Positions 22,475 through 32,070 of a DNA stretch of 34,376 bases are shown one piece after another. The DNA lies in the NCBI GenBank assembly GCA_013141505.1, contig JABFQX010000048.1, forward strand, positions 1 through 34,376. The letters are read 5' to 3'. Every line of letters begins with the position of its first letter. Positions within the stretch are counted from its first letter, which is position 1. Source of the stretch: Methyloglobulus sp. (GTDB taxonomy: Bacteria > Pseudomonadota > Gammaproteobacteria > Methylococcales > Methylomonadaceae). The position numbers and the translations under genes were made by a program. The notes beneath the pieces were generated by a model. It searched no databases and was not told the origin of the DNA. It saw nothing but the letters and a program-made list of their open reading frames with translations.

Positions 22475-23068
22475 ATGACCCGATTATTGTGCCTTGCAGT
22501 TTTTGCCATTGTATTGACGGGCTGTAGCAGCGGCCCTGACGTGCAATTTTATGTTTTGGAACCACTAAACTCAACTAACTCAACATCTGTTGAAGCAGCC
22601 AAGGCGCATACAATCGGCATCGGCCCGGTTTCTGTTCCTACCTTATTGGAGCATCGGCAAATCATCACCCGATTGTCCAATAACGCCGTTCAAATCTCCG
22701 AATCCCAGCAATGGGCAGAACCTTTACCTGATAACCTGCAACATACCTTGACCCGTAATTTGGCGACCTTACAACCGGGCCATATTATCAGGTCTTACCC
22801 CTGGGACATTCATGGTATGGTCGATTTACAGATTGTCATCGACATCATCCGTTTTGACACGACACCCGGCAAATCGGCAAATCTAGAAGCGAATTGGTCG
22901 ATTAAAAACGAGAAAACTCACGTTATCCTCAAAAGTGGTCATACAGTAATCACCCATTTGCTGGCTGATTCGTCTTATCCGGGTTCAGTTCGTGCCCTAA
23001 GCAAAATTTTAGGTGAGTTCAGCCAGTCCTTATCACTAGCAATGCAAAAGCTGGAGTTCAGCCACTAA
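22475..23068 (+). CDS. pqiC: PqiC-like outer-membrane lipoprotein (ABC-type auxiliary, DUF330)
   Basis: A 197-residue lipoprotein: signal peptide with lipobox LTGCSSGP (Cys at about residue 17), then the auxiliary-lipoprotein fold (VQFYVLEPL, IGIGPVSVPTLLEHRQIITR, WAEPLPDNLQHTLTRNLA). In E. coli PqiC sits in the outer membrane at the end of the PqiB channel. The ATG at 22475, with GGAG 5 nt upstream, is preferred to GTG 22469, which overlaps the pqiB stop. Last gene of the pqi operon. Confidence 0.93.
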   Translation: MTRLLCLAVFAIVLTGCSSGPDVQFYVLEPLNSTNSTSVEAAKAHTIGIGPVSVPTLLEHRQIITRLSNNAVQISESQQWAEPLPDNLQHTLTRNLATLQPGHIIRSYPWDIHGMVDLQIVIDIIRFDTTPGKSANLEANWSIKNEKTHVILKSGHTVITHLLADSSYPGSVRALSKILGEFSQSLSLAMQKLEFSH

Positions 23069-23099
23069 AATTGCCTAATGCTGGAGGCTGATTTTTGAC

Positions 23100-23120
23100 G
23101 GAAAATTTTGATTTTCCTTT
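23100..23120 (+). terminator. Possible weak terminator after pqiC
   Basis: GGAAAAT (23100-23106) and ATTTTCC (23111-23117) form an AT-rich 7-bp stem with a 4-nt loop, followed by TTT. It lies 32 bp after the pqiC stop. The stem is weak, so this is tentative. Confidence 0.3.
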
Positions 23121-23227
23121 ACTTGCAGGGTATTCGTGGTAACTTTCTGCTAATGTGCTTGTTTTGGAACCGCTATCACCCTGCTAAACAATTTATTTTT
23201 TACCTTATAACTAATACCTAGCCGACC

Positions 23228-23728
23228 ATGCCGATTTTTGTTTTTCTTTGTTTTGCTTTGGCATTAATTGTGCAGACTGCCAGTTCGCTGCAATACATGA
23301 TTGTGTCGGATATTTTTATCTACGGTGGTTTGGCTATCGCTATTGCAACCGTTATCGGCAATTTCTTTAAACGGCTACCAGAAACATTAAGTTACGACAT
23401 TTTCGCCAGTAGCACCTTACTGGCGTGGTTTGCCTACTGGAAACCTTTGTTTGTCAAAGACTCCCCCATTTTCTTTTTTTTTCCGGTTTATTTTGCTTTG
23501 ATGGTGGCTTTTGTGACGCTGTTTTTTATCGAACAACGCCATAGAATTGATAGGGATAGCCTTAAATCTATGCAGGGTATCGTTGACTCAAGCGTGGTTG
23601 ATCCGTGGTTAATAATGACATTCGTATTGGTGACGCTTTATTTTGAAGACCACTTCCTACAATTTCCAGTCATGATGACCTTACTGATAATGCGCTACAC
23701 CCTGTCAGGTTGCCTGAAATCCAAGTAA
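23228..23728 (+). CDS. Four-helix membrane protein of unknown function
   Basis: I do not recognise the family. The 166-residue protein has a hydrophobic N-terminal helix (FVFLCFALALIVQTASSLQ), a second (IYGGLAIAIATVIGNF), a third with an unusual Phe-run (FFFFPVYFALMVAFVTLFF) and a fourth near 131-150, so it is an integral membrane protein. It is 159 bp after pqiC and convergent with the next gene, with a weak start context (ATG at 23228). It could share the pqi transcript but is not a known Pqi component. Confidence 0.7.
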   Translation: MPIFVFLCFALALIVQTASSLQYMIVSDIFIYGGLAIAIATVIGNFFKRLPETLSYDIFASSTLLAWFAYWKPLFVKDSPIFFFFPVYFALMVAFVTLFFIEQRHRIDRDSLKSMQGIVDSSVVDPWLIMTFVLVTLYFEDHFLQFPVMMTLLIMRYTLSGCLKSK

Positions 23729-23778
23729 GCAATGCTGCTGACTTGTATATAGAAACCTGACTGTTAAACAACATCGGC

Positions 23779-26700
23779 TTAGGATACTTTGCCCAAATAA
23801 CTTTCCGCAAATACATCTGAGGTCAATGGCTCACTGAACAGGTATCCCTGAAAAATAGAGCAGCCTTTTTGTTTTAGAAAAGCCAATTGCGCTTCGGTTT
23901 CCACGCCTTCGGCGATAACCCTAATATTGAAATGTTTTGCCATGCTGATAATGGTTTCGACAATCACCGCATCACTGTTATCAATCAGAATATCCCTGAC
24001 AAATGCCCGGTCTATTTTCAATACATCCAACGGTAACTGTTTTAGATGCACCAACGATGAATAACCGGTGCCAAAATCATCCACAGCTATCGACAATCCC
24101 AGCGCTTTAAGCGCTTTCATCTTATCTATAGTGTCTTGGGTGTCGATAATCATGACACTTTCGGTAAGTTCGATACCTAAACGGTGTGGTTCTATTCCGG
24201 CGCTTTCGATAGCATGTTTGACCTGACCCACAAAATCCTGCTGCCTGAATTGCCTTGAACTGACGTTGATAGACAAGCAAGACATGCCGACAAATCCCGC
24301 ATCATCCCACGCCCTGATCTGGCGGCAGGCTTCCATCAGCACCCATTTGCCAATGGTCAGGATTAAATTACTTTCTTCCGCGATGGGCATAAAGTCGACT
24401 GGCGAAAGTCTACCCCTAACTTTATCTTCCCAACGTATTAACGCTTCGGCACCCAGCAAATTCCCCTCGGCATCCATCTGCGGGTGATAACACAGGATAA
24501 AGTTCTCTTGATCTATGGCAATCCTTAGCTCTTGTTCTAGTCTTAACCGCAAATCTGCCGCTTCCTGCATACTAGGCTGGAAAAAACTGATGGCGTTGCG
24601 ACCACTGGCTTTTGAGCGGTACATCGCCGTGTCTGCCTGCTGTAATACCGCATCTGGATGCTCCTGTCCTTCAGGGAAAAGGGCAACACCAATACTGGTA
24701 CCAATCTGATGTTGGTATTTGCCTAATACGAACGGTGTATTGAGTTGTTCGCGAATTTTTTCGGCAACAACCATGGCATGGTCGGCCGCCGCTGATAATG
24801 ACTCGGAATTTGCATGCAATAAAACGACAAATTCATCGCCGCCAAGACGTGCCGGGGTATCTTCTTCCCTAAGTACGGATGACAAACGGACGGCGACTTG
24901 TATCAACAACTCGTCACCGACCAAATGACCTTGGGAATCATTCAGAATTTTAAAATGGTCAAGATCCAAATATAACACTGCGCCAAACAATCCGTGCCGT
25001 CTGGCACTAGCCATTTCCTGGTCAAAACGATCCAACAACAACCGCCGGTTCGGCAAATTAGTCAAGGCATCGTAGAATGCCATGCTATGAATCTTATTTT
25101 CCGCATCTTTTTTCTCGGTGATATCCGAGAAAACAGACACATAATGACTCACCTCGCCTTCGTTATTTCTGACCACAGTGACTATTTGCCACTCAGGATA
25201 AATCTCCCCATTTCTGCGCTTGTTCCAAACTTCGCCTTCAAACTTATCCCTGATTAACAACTGTTGCCAATAATGTTGATAAAACGCCTGGTCATGGCGA
25301 CCAGATTTTAATATTCTGGGATTTTTACCCATAATTTGCTGTGCCGAATAGCCCGTGATGTCGGTAAAGGCTTTGTTGACCCGCAAAATATTGGCATTTT
25401 TATCGGTAATCATAATGCCCTGCTGGCTTTCAAAAGTACTTGCTGCAAGCCGCAACTGTTCTTCCGAATCTTTCAACCGGGTTATGTCGATCATAAACCC
25501 ATACAATTCTTTAATGACTCCGTCTTCAACGACCAGGGTAGCAACATCCCGTAACCAGACCACATGTCCATCGGCAGCTATCATTCGATATTCCAGATCG
25601 TAGCTCTGATTTTTTGCATTGCTGTTTTTGACATAAACGCTCAAGACGTTTTCTTTATCATCCTTATGTAAATGGCGTTGCCAAAAATCGGTTTCTTCCA
25701 GCCATTGTTTAGTGGCGTAACCTAAAATACTGACCGCTTCGGCACTGACAAATACAAACCTGAACGTGATCGGATCGGCCTTCCAAACAATCGCTGATTG
25801 AGTTTGCACCAATTTCCTGAATTGTTGTTCACGCGCGGCCAGCTTACGATTGCTTTGGTTTAACTCCTGGGTACGTTGATCAACTTTGGCGGCGACCAAT
25901 TCTGTGTTTCCCGTCAGCATCAACAGGCCAATGCTCATAAATCCTGTTAGGAACATCCCGCCAGCCAAGAGCTGCCAAGGCGACCATGAGTAATATTCCG
26001 CCAGAAAATTTTTGTTAGGCGTGACTTTCAGCGACAAAGGCTGTGTGCCAATAACTACGTTTTCGAACTTGGTCAAGCTGAGTGCCAGCGCATTGAAGGC
26101 TTCTGTATCACCGTTAAGCCCCAAGGCTGACCCAGATGACAAGCCATTGCGGGCATCCGTCAACTTAACGTCAATCTCTTTATGTTTGCCTCGCCGAATC
26201 GCGTTTTGTAGAAATGCTTCGCTATCAAAAACGCTGACAATAATACTTTTGATACAGTCGCAGGTATTAATGCCTTGTTCATAGCTTGGTACGGCAACAA
26301 GATAGGTCTGATTGCCGATGGCGATAACCGACATCTGCTTGGCGGTTAATTTTTCGTTAATCCCAGGGATTGAGTTAACGTCAATAATCTTGCCGCCATG
26401 ATTACTGGCGACGTATTGTCTGATGAAACGGTAACCCTGATTGATTTTGATCGCTTTTAGCGCTTCAATCTGAATAATTTCTGGATGTTGTTTAAAACTT
26501 GTTTGTGCGTTAAGACGAAAATAGGTTTCATTTAATGAACCGCCATCCAGTGTTGTTTTATAAGCCTCCAACACCGACACATAATTGGCAAACTCATCCT
26601 GGAACCCTGTTTTGACAGATTCCGTTTGATTAACAACGAGCTTGTTGAGCCGTTCAAACTCTTTTCCCTGGCTTAATAAATAACCCATTACCACAGCAGA

Positions 26701-27315
26701 AAAGATAACGGCAACGGGTATTCCAAGGGAAAATAGCCGTTTATGCCAAATCCGATGGGATTTATTAAATGCTATAAAGAATAAGGGCGTAAAAATCGCA
26801 ACGCCAGAACAATTGGCTAACCATTGCGATAAAAAAGCGAAAAGTTTGTCTTTTTCTGAAATACTTTGCGTAAGCAGCAATGCCTTAACGGTAAGCGCGA
26901 CTGGAATAAAACTGGCTAACGGTCCGGCCAGGAAAAAAAACAGCACTATTGTCTTCAACGAAACAAGCTCGTCAGGATAAACCGAGAAACGCTTGACAAG
27001 CGCACAGCCAGCCCAAGCCTGAAGCATCGCAGCGAGTGGGCGAAGAAAAAAGATGGCTTGATCTAACAGAGTATCTGACGCGTTAAAACTGGCATAATGA
27101 AGCAATAAGTCAGCTAAATAAATACCGGGCAATACCCTGTAACCCCATAACAACACCGCACCTAAACCAATACCGGCAGAAGGCCAAACAGCAACTGCAA
27201 AGCCTGATCCCGTTAATTGAAAAGTTAACCATCCTGCCAGATAAAACGACAACGCAGTCAGTGCAACGTATTGCCAATTTCCTAACCCGTCATTACTTAA
27301 TTTATCTATTGTCAC
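23779..27315 (-). CDS. MASE1-sensor-PAS-PAS-GGDEF-EAL cyclic-di-GMP protein, apparently bifunctional
   Basis: A 1178-residue membrane protein. A MASE1-type membrane sensor with several helices occupies about 15-215 (VWPSAGIGLGAVLLWG). A CHASE-like extracytoplasmic sensor follows at about 225-440, and a further helix at 447-467. Then come PAS domains at about 495-615 and 622-735 (GYSAQQIMGKNPRILKSG), a GGDEF domain (742-905) and an EAL domain (925-1165). The GGDEF motif is intact (RLGGDEF, 823-829) and preceded by RxxD (REED, 816-819), the product-inhibition site. The EAL domain keeps EALIRW, the Asn in SINVSS, ELTES, DDFGTG, LKID and AEGVE, so phosphodiesterase activity is also expected. The start is a GTG at 27315, needed for the MASE1 N-terminus; no clear ribosome site. 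Confidence 0.93.
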   Translation of the reverse strand: MTIDKLSNDGLGNWQYVALTALSFYLAGWLTFQLTGSGFAVAVWPSAGIGLGAVLLWGYRVLPGIYLADLLLHYASFNASDTLLDQAIFFLRPLAAMLQAWAGCALVKRFSVYPDELVSLKTIVLFFFLAGPLASFIPVALTVKALLLTQSISEKDKLFAFLSQWLANCSGVAIFTPLFFIAFNKSHRIWHKRLFSLGIPVAVIFSAVVMGYLLSQGKEFERLNKLVVNQTESVKTGFQDEFANYVSVLEAYKTTLDGGSLNETYFRLNAQTSFKQHPEIIQIEALKAIKINQGYRFIRQYVASNHGGKIIDVNSIPGINEKLTAKQMSVIAIGNQTYLVAVPSYEQGINTCDCIKSIIVSVFDSEAFLQNAIRRGKHKEIDVKLTDARNGLSSGSALGLNGDTEAFNALALSLTKFENVVIGTQPLSLKVTPNKNFLAEYYSWSPWQLLAGGMFLTGFMSIGLLMLTGNTELVAAKVDQRTQELNQSNRKLAAREQQFRKLVQTQSAIVWKADPITFRFVFVSAEAVSILGYATKQWLEETDFWQRHLHKDDKENVLSVYVKNSNAKNQSYDLEYRMIAADGHVVWLRDVATLVVEDGVIKELYGFMIDITRLKDSEEQLRLAASTFESQQGIMITDKNANILRVNKAFTDITGYSAQQIMGKNPRILKSGRHDQAFYQHYWQQLLIRDKFEGEVWNKRRNGEIYPEWQIVTVVRNNEGEVSHYVSVFSDITEKKDAENKIHSMAFYDALTNLPNRRLLLDRFDQEMASARRHGLFGAVLYLDLDHFKILNDSQGHLVGDELLIQVAVRLSSVLREEDTPARLGGDEFVVLLHANSESLSAAADHAMVVAEKIREQLNTPFVLGKYQHQIGTSIGVALFPEGQEHPDAVLQQADTAMYRSKASGRNAISFFQPSMQEAADLRLRLEQELRIAIDQENFILCYHPQMDAEGNLLGAEALIRWEDKVRGRLSPVDFMPIAEESNLILTIGKWVLMEACRQIRAWDDAGFVGMSCLSINVSSRQFRQQDFVGQVKHAIESAGIEPHRLGIELTESVMIIDTQDTIDKMKALKALGLSIAVDDFGTGYSSLVHLKQLPLDVLKIDRAFVRDILIDNSDAVIVETIISMAKHFNIRVIAEGVETEAQLAFLKQKGCSIFQGYLFSEPLTSDVFAESYLGKVS

Positions 27316-27646
27316 GATTTAAATTCAAACATTTGGTTATTTTGAGCTTCAGATTTATTAACCCGCGTTCTACATTAATGGGCGCACATGAGCGAAGTAT
27401 AGACAGAAAATCTCGATTCGTGTTTGTCGAAGCACAAACTCATAGGTTAAAGTCACTCAGTTATTTTGGCGGTTGAAATCGCTGACAACTTATGCCATTG
27501 TCAAGATAATGTTATTTACCCCGCCGTCTGACAACCTAATCGAGCGCAAATTAGATGTTTAGACGGTAAAGTTTTTTAATATAAAAGCCTTGCTCGCTGC
27601 AAGGCTTTTAATTAAGGCAAATCTGCCATCAAGTCTAGCAGCACAA
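27316..27646. other. Gene-free stretch with terminator
   Basis: About 330 bp between the GTG of the c-di-GMP protein and the stop of the FKBP gene. Its right part carries the FKBP-operon terminator (27582-27610). The open frame 27261-27476 overlaps the large gene antisense and shows no family match. Confidence 0.5.
27582..27610 (-). terminator. Intrinsic terminator of the pdxA-rsmA-trmL-fkp operon
   Basis: AAAAGCCTTGC (27583-27593) and GCAAGGCTTTT (27599-27609) are perfect inverted copies around a 5-nt loop. On the minus strand the stem ends in TTTT and is followed by an AT-rich tract. It lies 37 bp after the FKBP stop. The structure is near-symmetric, so it may work in both directions. Confidence 0.8.
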
Positions 27647-28129
27647 TTAATTAATTTTGATCAGTTCGACTTCAAATATTAACGCTTCATTCGGGCCGAT
27701 TTTGCCACCGGCACCATTTTCGCCATACGCCAGGGCTGAAGGGATATAAAACTTGTATTTTGCGCCTTCGGTCATCAATTGGACGCCTTCCGTCCAGCCA
27801 GGAATGACGGCATTTAAAGGAAATGAAGTCGGTTCACCACGGCTGTAAGAGCTATCGAATTCCTTGCCGTCCAGTGAAGTGCCTTTGTAATGGACAGTCA
27901 CTTTGTCTGTCGCCGCAGGGCTGGCTTTGCCTGTACCCGCTGTCAGGACTTCATATTGCAAACCGCTGGCGGTAGTTTTTACAGTGGGTTTTTTGCCGTT
28001 TTCAGCGAGAAATTTTTCCCCTGCGGCTTTGTTTTCCTCTGACGTACCAGCATTGGCAATCGGAAGCAAACTCAGCGCCATCAAAATAGCAAAGAGGGCT
28101 GAAAGAAGTTTGATATGAATTTTTTGCAT
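27647..28129 (-). CDS. Exported FKBP-type peptidyl-prolyl cis-trans isomerase
   Basis: A 160-residue periplasmic isomerase/chaperone. The signal peptide ends near IANA (about residue 27). A short helical segment (NKAAGEKFLAENGKKPTV) precedes the FKBP domain (about 50-160). Conserved active-site residues are visible: VHYKGTSLDGKEFDSSYSRG, the VIPGWTEGVQLM loop with its Trp, and IPSALAYGENGAGGKIGPNE. The helix motif before the domain is like FkpA/Mip N-terminal regions but much shorter, so it may be monomeric. GAGG is about 9 nt before the ATG. It is the last gene before the terminator. Confidence 0.93.
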   Translation of the reverse strand: MQKIHIKLLSALFAILMALSLLPIANAGTSEENKAAGEKFLAENGKKPTVKTTASGLQYEVLTAGTGKASPAATDKVTVHYKGTSLDGKEFDSSYSRGEPTSFPLNAVIPGWTEGVQLMTEGAKYKFYIPSALAYGENGAGGKIGPNEALIFEVELIKIN

Positions 28130-28199
28130 TTTAATTAGCCTCGTGTTGAATTGAATATCGAAAGGGCATTATAAACATCTACGACAGGCAAAAAAGCCT

Positions 28200-28670
28200 T
28201 TATTTGGTGGCCGCGCCAGAAAATCCTGATTGACGCCACGCTTCATAGCTGATAATGGCGACCGCATTTGACAGGTTTAAGCTTCTGTTGTTAGGCATCA
28301 TCGGAATCCGCAAACGACGTTCAGCTAAAATTCCATCAAGTATTTCCGGCGGCAATCCGGCTGTTTCAGAGCCAAACAGTAGCACATCTCCCGGTTGATA
28401 GGTGACTTCATCGTATGATAGCTTGCCTTTGGAAGTACACGCATAAATCCGTGCATCACCCATCGCCTTGCTGAATTCTAAATAGTTTGGATAGCGGTAA
28501 ACCTTGCTGAGATCATGATAATCAAGCCCCGCCCGCCGGAGATTTTTTTCCTGTAAATCAAAACCCAGAGGCTCAATCAAATGCAAGGTAAAGCCGTTGT
28601 TAGCCACCAAACGGATAATATTGCCGGTATTGGGCGGTACTTGTGGCTCAAACAGGGCAATGTTAAACAT
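28200..28670 (-). CDS. trmL: tRNA (cytidine/uridine-34-2'-O)-methyltransferase
   Basis: A 156-residue SPOUT-class methyltransferase that 2'-O-methylates the wobble base of tRNA-Leu isoacceptors. Motifs: [15 protein letters not shown] (start), [21 protein letters not shown] and the C-terminal knot with [12 protein letters not shown]. Length equals E. coli TrmL (157). The frame is open upstream to a TTG at 28694, overlapping rsmA, but ATG 28670 gives MFNIALFEP, the family N-terminus, so I chose it. It takes the place after rsmA where apaG often sits. Confidence 0.95.
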   Translation of the reverse strand: MFNIALFEPQVPPNTGNIIRLVANNGFTLHLIEPLGFDLQEKNLRRAGLDYHDLSKVYRYPNYLEFSKAMGDARIYACTSKGKLSYDEVTYQPGDVLLFGSETAGLPPEILDGILAERRLRIPMMPNNRSLNLSNAVAIISYEAWRQSGFSGAATK

Positions 28671-28690
28671 GTTAAGACCGCTTGTATGGT

Positions 28691-29488
28691 TCAAGACTGG
28701 CTTTCAATCAGCCAATTACTCAAATTAGCAAAATCCTGCAAGCTAATAGCCTCTGCCCGTAGGGTCGGATCGATACCCAAACTGACGAATGCCTCTTCGC
28801 TGACGCTTTTTTTAAGCGAATTCCGCAAGGTTTTACGGCGTTGTGAAAAGGCTTGGGTGACGACATTATTGAATAGCGTCTTGTCTTTAACTACCACCGG
28901 CGGCTTAAGGTGCGGAACCAACCTTATGACGGCTGATGTCACTTTCGGCACCGGATCGAAACTCTCAGGTGATACCTCAAACAAGCATTCTGCCGAGCAA
29001 TAATATTGCATCATGACGCTTAGCCGACCATATTTTTTGCTGCCTGGTGCAGCGCAAATTCGGTCTACCACTTCTTTTTGCAGCATAAAGTGCATGTCGG
29101 CAATACACTCGCCATTCTCAAGCAAGTGAAATAATAACGGCGTGGAAATGTTATAAGGCAGATTGCCGATAATTCGCAGTTTTTCTTCTTGCTTGACTAG
29201 CGAGGAGAAATCGAACCTCAAGGCATCGGCACTGTGAATGGTTAATTGAGGGTGATCTTTAAATTTATGCTTGAGCAAACTAACCAGATCCCTATCCAGC
29301 TCCACCGCATCAAGGATTATGTTCGTTTGCAGTAATGGTTCGGTCAATGCGCCCTGCCCTGGCCCTATTTCAACCCAGTGTTCGCCCGGTCTTGTTTGCA
29401 GACAAGCAAGAATGCTGGAAATGACTGAATAGTCATGCAAAAAATTCTGCCCGAAGCGTTTTCGGGCGATATGAGTCATATTAGTCAT
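28691..29488 (-). CDS. rsmA: 16S rRNA (adenine-1518/1519-N6)-dimethyltransferase
   Basis: A 265-residue KsgA/RsmA enzyme that dimethylates two adjacent adenosines in 16S rRNA helix 45 as a late check of 30S assembly. Motifs: [12 protein letters not shown] at the N-terminus, SAM-binding [10 protein letters not shown] (about 40-49), and the catalytic NLPYNIS (about 110). The C-terminal helical domain has [11 protein letters not shown]. The ATG at 29488 overlaps the end of pdxA by 8 bp, indicating translational coupling, and the pdxA-rsmA order is widely conserved. Confidence 0.97.
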   Translation of the reverse strand: MTNMTHIARKRFGQNFLHDYSVISSILACLQTRPGEHWVEIGPGQGALTEPLLQTNIILDAVELDRDLVSLLKHKFKDHPQLTIHSADALRFDFSSLVKQEEKLRIIGNLPYNISTPLLFHLLENGECIADMHFMLQKEVVDRICAAPGSKKYGRLSVMMQYYCSAECLFEVSPESFDPVPKVTSAVIRLVPHLKPPVVVKDKTLFNNVVTQAFSQRRKTLRNSLKKSVSEEAFVSLGIDPTLRAEAISLQDFANLSNWLIESQS

Positions 29489-30494
29489 TGTTATTCGCCA
29501 TCATGAGCGCAGTTTCCAGCGCGTAACACAAGCTACCTGCGTCGGCCATTCCTGTGCCCGCCAAATCCAGAGCCGTACCGTGATCGACAGACGTGCGAAT
29601 GATGGGCAGCCCCAAGGTGATATTCGCCGCCCGACCAAAGCCCATGTGTTTGAGTACCGGCAAGCCTTGGTCGTGGTACATCGCTAATACAGCATCGGCA
29701 TTATTGAGATACTTGGGTGTGAATAAGGTATCAGCAGGTAACGGGCCGTCAAGATTAATCCCCAACTTACGCAAACCGTTGAGCACGGGTTCAATAACAT
29801 CTATTTCTTCCCGGCCGAGATAACCATTTTCCCCTGCGTGCGGATTCAAGCCACAGACCAGTATCTTTGGCTGGTTTATACCGAATCGAGTTCGTAAATC
29901 ATGATCCAAACTGCGGATAACTTGCCGTAATCGGTTATGGGTAATCGCCTGACTGACTTGAGATAATGGAATGTGTATGGTCACCAAAGCCACCCGTAAA
30001 CCCGGCGTTGCCAGCATCATCACCGGATGGCCACCGGTTATATCAGCGATAAACTCGGTATGACCGCTGAACGCAAAACCGGCATCATTGATAATGCCTT
30101 TATGCACAGGCGCGGTAACCATTGCCGCAAACAGGCCTTTCATACAGCCTTGGGTGGCTTTAGTGATGGTTTTCAATACATAGCGGCTATTCGATGCGTT
30201 AAGCTGACCTGGGCTTGCCGACGTTGCCAATTCAACAGGAATAATGCTTAACTGGCCTGCTTGGTGTGGTTGTGCGGGTGCTGTGCCGTCAAATTCTTTT
30301 AGCTTCAACGGCAGACATAGCCGTTTGGCACGCTCCAGTAATAATTCAGCACTTGCTATGACAACCAGTTCACAAAGCATATCGGCTTGGACTTGTTCTT
30401 GAGCCTGAGCGAGGGCAATGCATAAATCTGGCCCTATGCCAGCCGGTTCACCGGGGGTTAGTGCTATACGTTTTACCGCTTGGTTATTCGCCAT
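29481..30494 (-). CDS. pdxA: 4-hydroxythreonine-4-phosphate dehydrogenase
   Basis: A 337-residue NAD-dependent enzyme of the pyridoxal 5'-phosphate pathway. It oxidises 4-phosphohydroxythreonine; the product is used by PdxJ. Motifs: [14 protein letters not shown] (N-terminus), the metal-binding histidines in [18 protein letters not shown] and [16 protein letters not shown]. The start at ATG 30494 gives [17 protein letters not shown], the usual N-terminus; GTG 30530 would add 12 residues without support. The surA gene that often precedes pdxA is missing here; a methyltransferase gene on the other strand follows instead. Confidence 0.96.
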   Translation of the reverse strand: MANNQAVKRIALTPGEPAGIGPDLCIALAQAQEQVQADMLCELVVIASAELLLERAKRLCLPLKLKEFDGTAPAQPHQAGQLSIIPVELATSASPGQLNASNSRYVLKTITKATQGCMKGLFAAMVTAPVHKGIINDAGFAFSGHTEFIADITGGHPVMMLATPGLRVALVTIHIPLSQVSQAITHNRLRQVIRSLDHDLRTRFGINQPKILVCGLNPHAGENGYLGREEIDVIEPVLNGLRKLGINLDGPLPADTLFTPKYLNNADAVLAMYHDQGLPVLKHMGFGRAANITLGLPIIRTSVDHGTALDLAGTGMADAGSLCYALETALMMANNND

Positions 30495-30736
30495 ACCTTG
30501 GAAAACGGTGTTAATACTGAGTCGCAACACATAAAAAAGTAGGATTCTACCTTAATAAAAACCATCACATTAGGTAAAAATGCTAATAGGTCATTTTTAA
30601 TATCATCTCTATTGAATCTTACAATCGGTTCTCGCTTTACTTTCTAAAAGCAAAAAAACCTCATCAAGGCTGAGTTGGGTTATCATTTCAATCAGTAGCC
30701 TTTCTAACAAGATTTTTAACAGACCAGGAATAAATA

Positions 30737-31717
30737 ATGCAGCAAAATAACCAGGAGCCGTGCGCCAACCCATGCAACTTATGTGGGAGTAATGATGTTT
30801 CTGTCTTGGCAACCCTCAGCCGTACCGGCAAGCCGCTCAGGTCAGTTATCTGCAATCATTGCGGCTTGGTTTGGTCTGATCCGTTCCCGCACAATCTTCG
30901 CAGTTTTTATGCGGATGATTACCGGGTTGCTTACAAAGGGACTTTCACGCCCAAACCTAAACATATCCTTCGTGCCGGTAAAGTCGCCTTGTCACGCCGC
31001 AAGATATTGGCAGACCTATTGGCAAAACCCTTAAAAATACTGGATGTCGGCACAGGCGGGGGCGAATTTGCTTACTTGTTGCAGTCTCTGAGTCATGAGG
31101 TCAACGGGATAGAGCCTAATAAAGGTTATGCTGAGTTTTCCAGGCAAGAATATGGTTTGAATGTGCAAGTTGGCTTTATTCAGGACATTGACCAGCCCGA
31201 CCAATCATTCGACTTGATTACCATCTGGCACGTACTTGAACATACGGAAAACCCATACGTGGTTTTGACCAAGTTACATGCCCTGCTCAAGCCGCAAGGG
31301 ATTCTGGTGGTGGAAGTGCCTACTATAGAAGCAACATGCCAGTCCCCTAAAAGCACCTTTCACGAGGCGCATGTTTTTAACTTTAATATTGATACCTTGC
31401 AAAAACTGGGTGAAAAAGTCGGTTTTACTGTACAGAAACATGAAGTTTCCCCTGATGGCGCTAACATCACGGTATTTTTTCAAAAAAGCACTGCTGTTAC
31501 ACCATCATTACAGGAGAACGATTTGAAGATCCCAGGCAACGCGAAGAAGATCATCGATATTGTTAAAAACCATACCGCCGGTAAGCATTACCTGACCGCT
31601 GAACCTTATCGACGTTTCTTTTGCCGGATGAGCCGGGTTATTAACGAAAGTATTGCAACGGCTAATTTTACCAGTGGTAAACAATTACTTGATCGACTTT
31701 ACAAGCCCTTTTGCTGA
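30737..31717 (+). CDS. Class I SAM-dependent methyltransferase with N-terminal zinc ribbon
   Basis: A 326-residue cytoplasmic methyltransferase. An N-terminal zinc ribbon uses Cys pairs CNLCG (about residues 17-20) and CNHCG (about 39-42). The Methyltransf_23-like Rossmann domain has SAM motif LDVGTGGGEFAYL (about 98-110) and IEPNKGYAEFSR, and a post-motif DLITIWHVLEHTENP (about 157). The C-terminal region (about 240-326) is distinct and helical. Such zinc-ribbon methyltransferases often act on sugars or polyketide-like substrates, but the substrate is not deducible here. AGGAA lies 8 nt before the ATG. It is divergent from pdxA and followed after 67 bp by a small membrane protein gene. Confidence 0.9.
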   Translation: MQQNNQEPCANPCNLCGSNDVSVLATLSRTGKPLRSVICNHCGLVWSDPFPHNLRSFYADDYRVAYKGTFTPKPKHILRAGKVALSRRKILADLLAKPLKILDVGTGGGEFAYLLQSLSHEVNGIEPNKGYAEFSRQEYGLNVQVGFIQDIDQPDQSFDLITIWHVLEHTENPYVVLTKLHALLKPQGILVVEVPTIEATCQSPKSTFHEAHVFNFNIDTLQKLGEKVGFTVQKHEVSPDGANITVFFQKSTAVTPSLQENDLKIPGNAKKIIDIVKNHTAGKHYLTAEPYRRFFCRMSRVINESIATANFTSGKQLLDRLYKPFC

Positions 31718-31784
31718 GATCTTTATCTATCCAACTCTGGTTTTTTAAGGTTTTCTTTTCAGGACAATACAAAATGGTTAACCT

Positions 31785-31991
31785 ATGAACGAACAAGCGT
31801 TGATGCTTTGGGGGGTATTGTTCAGCTCGTTTGGCATGGGTTATTTCATCTATGGCAAGCGGCAAAAAACCATCGTTCCGCTGCTATGTGGACTGGGGTT
31901 AATGGTTTTCCCTTATTTTGTTTCGAGTACGTTACCGATGGTTATCATCGGAATACTTCTAATGGCGGTGCCCTATTTTGTCAGATTTTGA
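31785..31991 (+). CDS. Small conserved membrane protein
   Basis: A 68-residue protein with two or three hydrophobic helices (MLWGVLFSSFGMGYFIYG, IVPLLCGLGLMVFPYFVS and MVIIGILLMAVPYFV). I recall a widespread family of this length and pattern, annotated only as a small membrane or 'amino acid transport' protein; that label has no evidence behind it. ATG at 31785; the ribosome site is weak. It may share a transcript with the methyltransferase gene 67 bp upstream. Confidence 0.75.
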   Translation: MNEQALMLWGVLFSSFGMGYFIYGKRQKTIVPLLCGLGLMVFPYFVSSTLPMVIIGILLMAVPYFVRF

Positions 31992-32070
31992 GCAATAGCT
32001 CTCCGCTTGCTCAAAACCTGAATGGGTTGCCTGTCGTAGCCCGTATTAAGCATCGTTGACCGTTATTCCT

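Noticed and set aside
28581-29003. 140-codon plus-strand frame opposite trmL and rsmA
   Set aside because: Antisense to two well-conserved housekeeping genes; no family match.
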